From: CAG-841 sp963614875
Lineage (GTDB): Bacteria; Bacillota; Clostridia; Oscillospirales; CAG-272
Reading direction: 5' to 3'
NCBI GenBank assembly: GCA_963614875.1
Contig: CAVEFC010000019.1
Span: forward strand, 1-27,538
Length of the DNA stretch: 27,538 nt
Shown: positions 23,583 through 27,538 of the stretch, piece by piece
Numbering within the stretch: the first letter of the stretch is position 1
How the letters are laid out: every line of letters starts with the position of its first letter
Translations under genes and position numbers: made by a program
The notes under the pieces: model-generated
The model's database searches: none
The model's input: the letters and a program-made list of their open reading frames with translations, nothing else
What the model was told of the DNA's origin: nothing

Positions 23583-25394
23583 TTATCTCTTGTAAAGAGG
23601 ACCGTATGCCGCGCAGGCACGATAGTCCTGACCTTCTTTGTCCATACCGAAAGCATTCCATGCTGACGGACGGAAAATGTCGTCAATGGGTACGTTGTGC
23701 ATCGATACGGGGATACGGAGCATTGAGCAGAGAGTGATGAGATCCGCGCCGATATGACCGTAAGAAATCGCGCCGTGGTTTGCGCCCCAATGGTTCATAA
23801 CCTCATATGCATCCTTGAACGGACTTCCCTCCTTGCCGTCGCAGCGAGGTGTAAACCATGTGCACGGCCATGTGGGATTTGTGCGTTCCATAAGAACGTC
23901 GGTTACTTCGTCGGGAAGGTTTACCGTCCAGCCTTCGGCTATCTGAAGCATCGGTCCGAGACCTTTCACAAGGTTAAGACGTATCATTGTAACGGGCATT
24001 TCGGCTCTTGTCACAAAGTGAGACGAGAAGCCGCCGCCGCGGAAGTTATCAAAGCCGGCTTCGCACCATGTCGTAGCGTCCGTCATCTTCTTTATGTCTT
24101 CATCGGTAACTTCCCACCACTTCTTCATAAGGTGATTTCCGTCCTTGTCCGTGCATTCGCCGCAGGCGTCAAGACAAGCCGCACCGGAATTGAGAAGATG
24201 GATTATACCGCCGTTTTCCTTTGCTTTGCCGGTGAATTCATATCCGGCAACGCGCTTTGTAGCCTCAGGCGACCAGAATGTACGGACGTCAGCAAATATC
24301 TGAGCGCGGTTTGTAAGCAATCTCATAAAGAGCATTCCGAGACCGTTGAGAACGTCGTTTTCCGTTGCGAACGTCATCGGCTCGCGAGCGCCTTCAAAAT
24401 CGAACGAGGAGTTGAGGAGCGCTTCGGGATAGTCGCAGTTCGGCCAATGGTCTGTCCACTGTCTCTGACCTTGGAAGCCCGCGCAGATAGCGTTGTGACC
24501 GAGCATTTCTTCTTCAAAGCCTTCGGGAAGATTTTTGTTTCCGCGGATAAGATCTCTTATAATAAGGTACATCTTGACCGTGAATTCCCACTGTTTTTCT
24601 TTCTGCTCGGGAGTGAATTTGATAGCTCTCTTTCCGCCGAGGAAGTCAACGAAATCGGGGTTGTCATCTCTGCCCTCTTTGCAGTGTTCCTTTGTCCATG
24701 CAAGAGCGCGCTTGTAATCTTCTTTATTGTAAATGCCTTCCTCCATACGACGAAGAATTTCAACTTCGTCCACGGATTCAACGCGCATTCCGAGATATTC
24801 TTCTATAAACTGCTGATCTATTATCGATCCGCCGATACCCATACACATAGAGCCGATCTGAAGATAGCTCTTGCCGCGCATTTCTGCGGCTGCAACTGCG
24901 GCACGACCGAAACGAAGAAGCTTTTCTTTTACGTCTTCGGGAATGTTAGCAACATCGCCTACATCCTGAACCTCATGACCGTAAAAACCGAATGCGGGAA
25001 GTCCCTTCTGTGCATGAGTTGCAAGCACGGAAGCAAGATAAACCGCGCCCGGACGCTCCGTTCCGTTGAATCCCCATACGCCTTTTATGGTTGTGGGATC
25101 CATATCCATTGTTTCCGCACCGTAGCACCAGCAAGGAGTTACGGAAAGAGTAATCGCAACATTTTCTTTTTTGAATTTTTCCGCACATGCGGCAGTTTCG
25201 GGAACACGGCCGATAGTTGTATCAGCCATTACAACCTTAACGGGAGTACCGTCCGAATAACAAAGATTTTCTTCAAAAAGCTTTTTTGCGGCTTCTGCCA
25301 TTGCCCAGACCTGCGGTTCAAGACTTTCACGCAGCTTCATCGGGCCTCTGCGTCCGTCAACGATCGGGCGAATACCAATTACGGGATACGTCAT
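23583..25394 (-). CDS. fucI: L-fucose isomerase
   Basis: FucI converts L-fucose to L-fuculose (and often D-arabinose to D-ribulose) in the cytosol with Mn2+. The 603-residue protein begins YPVIGIRPIVDGRRG, has GSMCMGIGGSIIDQQF and ends GQDYRACAAYGPLYKR, matching the family end to end (E. coli 591). Candidate metal ligands are E345 (ATENDV) and D369 (IFADVR), spaced as E337/D361 in E. coli, and a His in GANHG near 540. ATG follows CGGAGGA. It stands alone here: no fuculokinase, aldolase or fucose transporter is nearby, so the rest of the pathway must be elsewhere. Confidence 0.97.
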   Translation of the reverse strand: MTYPVIGIRPIVDGRRGPMKLRESLEPQVWAMAEAAKKLFEENLCYSDGTPVKVVMADTTIGRVPETAACAEKFKKENVAITLSVTPCWCYGAETMDMDPTTIKGVWGFNGTERPGAVYLASVLATHAQKGLPAFGFYGHEVQDVGDVANIPEDVKEKLLRFGRAAVAAAEMRGKSYLQIGSMCMGIGGSIIDQQFIEEYLGMRVESVDEVEILRRMEEGIYNKEDYKRALAWTKEHCKEGRDDNPDFVDFLGGKRAIKFTPEQKEKQWEFTVKMYLIIRDLIRGNKNLPEGFEEEMLGHNAICAGFQGQRQWTDHWPNCDYPEALLNSSFDFEGAREPMTFATENDVLNGLGMLFMRLLTNRAQIFADVRTFWSPEATKRVAGYEFTGKAKENGGIIHLLNSGAACLDACGECTDKDGNHLMKKWWEVTDEDIKKMTDATTWCEAGFDNFRGGGFSSHFVTRAEMPVTMIRLNLVKGLGPMLQIAEGWTVNLPDEVTDVLMERTNPTWPCTWFTPRCDGKEGSPFKDAYEVMNHWGANHGAISYGHIGADLITLCSMLRIPVSMHNVPIDDIFRPSAWNAFGMDKEGQDYRACAAYGPLYKR

Positions 25395-25459
25395 AATAAT
25401 TCCTCCGAATTATATAATTTTTCGCGAGAGCAACTTCTCTGCTTCGCGGATTTGTATAA

Positions 25460-25488
25460 ATTATACCATAGATATTATTATAAATCAA
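25460..25488 (-). promoter_or_regulatory. Promoter of fucI
   Basis: On the minus strand TTGATT (25488-25483), 17 bases and TATAAT (25465-25460) lie about 65 bp before the start. The leader contains an imperfect hairpin (CGCGAGAG at 25423-25430 with TTCGCG at 25443-25448), which may be a regulator site; no clear cre box was seen. Confidence 0.65.
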
Positions 25489-25536
25489 CCTTGCGCAAAA
25501 AATTTTGAAAAAATAAATTTTTTTACCCGTTTCCTA

Positions 25537-25564
25537 TTGACATTTTGCATTTTTTGAGTATAAT
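25537..25564 (+). promoter_or_regulatory. Promoter of tRNA-Leu(GAG)
   Basis: TTGACA (25537-25542), a 16-base spacer and TATAAT (25559-25564) match the consensus in both boxes, 35 bp before the tRNA. Confidence 0.85.
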
Positions 25565-25599
25565 TGATTAAGCCGTGTGACAAATCCGCACGGAAATAT

Positions 25600-25684
25600 G
25601 CGAGAGTGGCGGAACTGGTAGACGCGCACGTTTGAGGGGCGTGTGGTACACACCATACGGGTTCAAGTCCCGTTTCTCGCACCA
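25600..25684 (+). tRNA. tRNA-Leu(GAG)
   Basis: Acceptor arms GCGAGAG (25600-25606) and TTCTCGC (25674-25680) pair. The D-arm holds TGGTAGAC, the anticodon stem CACGT/GCGTG encloses the loop TTGAGGG (anticodon GAG), the long variable arm TGGTacacACCA marks a class II tRNA, and the T-arm has GGGTTCAAGTCCC. CCA is encoded. Some similarity to a protein translation of this stretch is accidental. Confidence 0.97.
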
Positions 25685-25687
25685 CCG

Positions 25688-25716
25688 AAAAACCACTGCA
25701 CAGACAGTGGTTTTTT
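25688..25716 (+). terminator. Terminator of tRNA-Leu(GAG)
   Basis: AAAAACCACTG and CAGTGGTTTTTT form an 11-bp stem with a 6-base loop directly after the tRNA, ending in a T tract. Confidence 0.9.
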
Positions 25717-25835
25717 GGTACAGCGGCAATATTGCTTTCCCGCCTCGGAGACCTTACTCCGTGTAAAAATTAAAGGACAAAACGTAATAGCGAGAGCGAC
25801 TTCTTCACTATTCACTCTTACCTATTACTTCATAT

Positions 25836-25922
25836 GCGGGTATGGCGGAATTGGCAGACGCGCTAGATTCAGGTTCTAGTGACTTCACGGTCATACAGGT
25901 TCAAGTCCTGCTACCCGCACCA
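25836..25922 (+). tRNA. tRNA-Leu(CAG)
   Basis: Acceptor arms GCGGGTA (25836-25842) and TACCCGC (25912-25918) pair. The anticodon stem CTAGA/TCTAG encloses TTCAGGT (anticodon CAG), a long variable arm follows (class II), and the T-arm is CAGGTTCAAGTCCTG. CCA is encoded. The 119 bp between the two tRNA genes hold a terminator and a 7-bp inverted repeat GTAATAG/CTATTAC (25784-25828). No strong second promoter was found. Confidence 0.97.
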
Positions 25923-25924
25923 CC

Positions 25925-25962
25925 AAAAAGCCTTGAAAAACACTTTGGTTTCAAGGCTTTTT
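25925..25962 (+). terminator. Terminator of tRNA-Leu(CAG)
   Basis: AAAAAGCCTTGAAA (25925-25938) and TTTCAAGGCTTTTT (25949-25962) form a perfect 14-bp stem right after the tRNA, ending in five T. Confidence 0.9.
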
Positions 25963-26031
25963 GATTTTTCTTTTCCGTTGTCATACGGCTTTCAGGGGAT
26001 GCACCACCTATGGCGGTGTGTCTGCCTATTT

Positions 26032-26345
26032 TCAGTTTGCAGCGAAGGCTTTCGCGGTGAGCGCTCCATCCTCATCGTAAATGTCAAGGTGGCTGCTGAA
26101 GGCAGCTTTGAGGTCAATATTGATCGACAGCTTTCCGTCGCTCTCGTGAATCACAATATTGTCAACAGTAATCGCAGGTTGTTGTCACTGATTGCACCGT
26201 CCTTTATGATGCCGTCAAGGATTTCGATACTGCTTTTCATTTCGGCTTTTCGCTTGCGGATGGTCGTATCATAATCACGGATGGCTTCGATTTCCGCTGT
26301 CTGTACGGTCGGGAAAATGAGATAATCGACACTTTCAAAATACAA
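26032..26345 (-). pseudogene. Recombinase-like C-terminal remnant with a frameshift
   Basis: The minus strand reads FPTVQTAEIEAIRDYDTTIR, KAEMKSSIEILDG and DGAISDNNLRLL in one frame up to about 26168, where that frame stops. Shifting by one base it continues VDNIVIHESDGKLSINIDLK, SSHLDIYDEDGALTA and KAFAAN to a stop at 26032. Joined, this looks like the C-terminal end of a large serine recombinase (the helical segment and the short beta domain near its end), though I recognise it only by style. A lost base around CTGGTTGAC would explain the break. The N-terminal catalytic part is missing: upstream lies an unrelated strong hairpin and the MATE promoter. It probably marks the end of a decayed mobile element beside the tRNA-Leu genes. 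Confidence 0.5.
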
Positions 26346-26346
26346 A

Positions 26347-26394
26347 GGGAGCGCAGCCCTCGGACAAACCGAAGGCTGCGCTCCCGATTTTTTT
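26347..26394 (+). terminator. Very strong orphan intrinsic terminator
   Basis: GGGAGCGCAGCC (26347-26358) and GGCTGCGCTCCC (26374-26385) form a perfect 12-bp G+C-rich stem, with an inner CGG/CCG, followed by GA and seven T. It reads on the plus strand, but no plus-strand gene ends upstream, so the gene it once served is apparently lost, or it shields the MATE unit from tRNA readthrough. Confidence 0.85.
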
Positions 26395-26503
26395 ATTGGT
26401 TTTTGAATATCAGCGATTGAGATATCTCGACAAACTGGAATTGGTTTTTTAAGGCTGTCTGCAATCAAAAAACAGAAACTTTTCGGAAATTTCAAAAAAA
26501 CAT

Positions 26504-26532
26504 TTGAAATTTCTTGCAAGATATGCTATACT
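26504..26532 (+). promoter_or_regulatory. Promoter of the MATE transporter unit
   Basis: TTGAAA (26504-26509), 17 bases and TATACT (26527-26532) lie about 190 bp before the MATE start codon, leaving a long leader. Confidence 0.7.
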
Positions 26533-26541
26533 AATATAGTA

Positions 26542-26588
26542 GCGTGTGGCGTTTATCTGCGTAAATCCAGTTGCAGATACCCACATGC
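26542..26588 (+). promoter_or_regulatory. 5' leader hairpin with an antiterminator candidate in its loop
   Basis: GCGTGTGG (26542-26549) pairs with CCACATGC (26581-26588, one G-U), and TATCTGC (26554-26560) pairs with GCAGATA (26573-26579). TGCGTAAATCCAG (26558-26570), mostly in the loop, is an exact copy of the terminator's 5' arm at 26659-26671. It can therefore pair with the terminator's 3' arm instead, which makes it a plausible antiterminator. Confidence 0.55.
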
Positions 26589-26620
26589 TTTTTTGGTGAA
26601 TTGGGGAGGGCACCGCTGAT

Positions 26621-26665
26621 ATGACGAACAATTTCATAAACAAGTCGTGTTGCAGAAATGCGTAA
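26621..26665 (+). CDS. 14-residue leader peptide MTNNFINKSCCRNA
   Basis: ATG at 26621 follows GGGGAGGG 10 bases upstream, a strong ribosome binding site. The peptide ends at TAA 26663-26665, inside the 5' arm of the leader terminator (26657-26673). A ribosome reaching the end would cover that arm. Such short leader peptides control many ribosome-targeting-antibiotic resistance genes; here the inducer is unknown. Confidence 0.55.
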   Translation: MTNNFINKSCCRNA

Positions 26666-26700
26666 ATCCAGATTGATCTGAATTTACGCATTATTTTTTT
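26657..26700 (+). terminator. Leader attenuator (intrinsic terminator before the MATE gene)
   Basis: AATGCGTAAATCCAGAT (26657-26673) and ATCTGAATTTACGCATT (26676-26692) pair over 17 bases with one mismatch, followed by ATTTTTTT. It lies after the promoter and only 22 bp before the MATE start, so default transcripts should end here and the gene would need antitermination to be expressed. Confidence 0.8.
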
Positions 26701-26721
26701 GAGAAAGAAGGATTAAATTTT

Positions 26722-27538
26722 ATGGATACCGAAAATCAGTTTTTGGGGACGGAGCGTATCGGCAAACTTATGGGCAAATACGCCGTTCCCTGCATTATCT
26801 CGCTGCTCGTAGGCGCGCTGTATAACATCGTTGACCAGCTCTTCATTGCCAACGCAAGCTACCTTGGCTCTTACGGCAACGCCGCAAACACCGCTGTCTT
26901 CCCGCTTACGGTGGTGGCGCTGGGCATTGCCGTATTTATCGGTGACGGCTGCTGCGCATTCGTGAGCATCGCTCTGGGGCGCAATGCCCGCGAGGGCGCG
27001 CATAAGTCCGTCGGCAATGCCGTGGTTCTTTGCGTAGTAAGCAGCCTTGTGCTGACAGCCATTTACCTCATTTTCAGCGAGCCGATCCTTGCCATGTTCG
27101 GCGGAACGGTCAACGAAGAAACCCACACATTTGCGAAGGAATACTTTTTCTATATTACGCTGGGAGTTCCGTTCTATATGTTCGGACAGGCGATGAACCC
27201 TGTGATCCGCGCGGACGGAAGCCCGAGGTTTGCCATGGTCGCCACCGTTTCCGGTGCGATCACGAATGTGATCCTTGATCCCATTTTCATTTACGGTTTC
27301 CACTGGGGCATGATGGGCGCGGCAGTTGCTACCGTGATTGGTCAGGTACTGACCGCGGCACTCTCCATTTGGTATCTGCGGCGCATGAAGGTTGTCAAAC
27401 TGGAAAAGAGCAGCTTCCGTCTCAATTGGAAGCTGATCCCGAAGTTCCTTGTGCTGGGGCTGACCAGCTTCCTCGCACAGATCTCGCTGGTCGTCTCGAT
27501 GGCGGCGGTGCAGAATATGTGCATGAAATATGGTGCGC
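26722..27538 (+). CDS. MATE family multidrug efflux transporter, N-terminal part (runs off the window)
   Basis: From the ATG at 26722, 9 bases after AAGGA, the frame is open for 272 codons to the window edge. The protein has a short cytosolic head (MDTENQFLGTERIGKLMGKY), the hallmark VPCIISLLVGALYNIVDQLF of MepA-like MATE exporters, then repeated hydrophobic helices, with GQAMNPVIRADGSPRFAM and NVILDPIFIYGF typical of the second and third helix pairs. MATE proteins expel cationic drugs with Na+ or H+ gradients. The full length would be about 450 residues. Base use is more G+C-rich than in the core genes, which fits acquisition with the neighbouring mobile remnant. Its expression is probably controlled by the leader attenuator. 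Confidence 0.92.
   Translation, partial: MDTENQFLGTERIGKLMGKYAVPCIISLLVGALYNIVDQLFIANASYLGSYGNAANTAVFPLTVVALGIAVFIGDGCCAFVSIALGRNAREGAHKSVGNAVVLCVVSSLVLTAIYLIFSEPILAMFGGTVNEETHTFAKEYFFYITLGVPFYMFGQAMNPVIRADGSPRFAMVATVSGAITNVILDPIFIYGFHWGMMGAAVATVIGQVLTAALSIWYLRRMKVVKLEKSSFRLNWKLIPKFLVLGLTSFLAQISLVVSMAAVQNMCMKYGA

Noticed and set aside
25420..25450. cre site (CcpA operator) in the fucI leader
   Set aside because: The hairpin CGCGAGAG...TTCGCG does not fit the TGWAANCGNTNWCA pattern.
25485..25685. Minus-strand frame starting MVRETGLEPVWCVPHAPQT
   Set aside because: It is the reverse translation of the tRNA-Leu(GAG) gene, a familiar artefact.
25643..25879. Plus-strand frame spanning from one tRNA-Leu into the next
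   Set aside because: It overlaps both tRNA genes and a terminator and has no ribosome binding site.
26713..27303. 196-codon minus-strand frame opposite the MATE gene
   Set aside because: The plus strand encodes an obvious MATE transporter with a good start; the minus frame is Arg/His/Ala-rich antisense sequence without family features.

Overview
This window looks like a draft-assembly contig from an anaerobic, low-to-mid GC Clostridia bacterium, probably in the Oscillospiraceae/Ruminococcaceae range. It carries Spo0A, HemZ, a SpoVB/MurJ-type flippase, the c-di-AMP receptor DarA next to HolB and RicT, a clostridial Rel, and strong Shine-Dalgarno sites. FucI would fit a gut commensal that uses host or plant fucose. 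A run of ten N inside guaB marks an assembly join. The taxonomic assignment is inferred from gene content only.

Layout. (1) 1-1440 is accessory DNA. It holds the start of an unrecognised minus-strand gene, then about 1.1 kb with no convincing gene but many inverted and direct repeats, including a nested 61-bp palindrome, and a near-perfect promoter feeding a possible short RNA. (2) 1449-12980 is a tightly packed minus-strand run: cdaA, a tiny membrane protein, a COG2509 flavoprotein, recJ, relA, dtd, hemZ, a uridine-kinase-like gene and a SpoVB/MurJ-like flippase, closed by a terminator. (3) 13187-15446 is on the plus strand: ispD-ispF (MEP isoprenoid pathway), then spo0A with its own promoter and terminator. 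(4) 15500-18335 is minus strand: darA-holB-ricT from a consensus promoter, followed by a truncated AlkZ-like gene. (5) 18425-23196 is minus strand: typA-tcdA, a small lipoprotein, and guaB. (6) 23328-25394 holds a plus-strand 70-aa orphan gene converging on fucI. (7) 25600-25922 holds two tRNA-Leu genes (GAG, CAG), each with a terminator. (8) From about 25966 to the end is accessory DNA again: a frameshifted C-terminal remnant that looks like a recombinase, an orphan strong terminator, and a MATE efflux gene behind a leader with all the parts of a translation-coupled attenuator.

How the genes work together. The core is rich in nucleotide signalling: a c-di-AMP synthase (CdaA), a c-di-AMP receptor (DarA), a (p)ppGpp synthetase/hydrolase (Rel) and IMP dehydrogenase, whose GTP branch is linked to (p)ppGpp. 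Around them sit translation quality control (Dtd, TcdA, TypA), DNA repair and replication (RecJ, HolB), envelope and isoprenoid genes, and the sporulation regulator Spo0A. The most promising undescribed items are the MATE leader attenuator, the micro-membrane protein in the place where CdaR is usually found, and the repeat-dense block at 360-1300.
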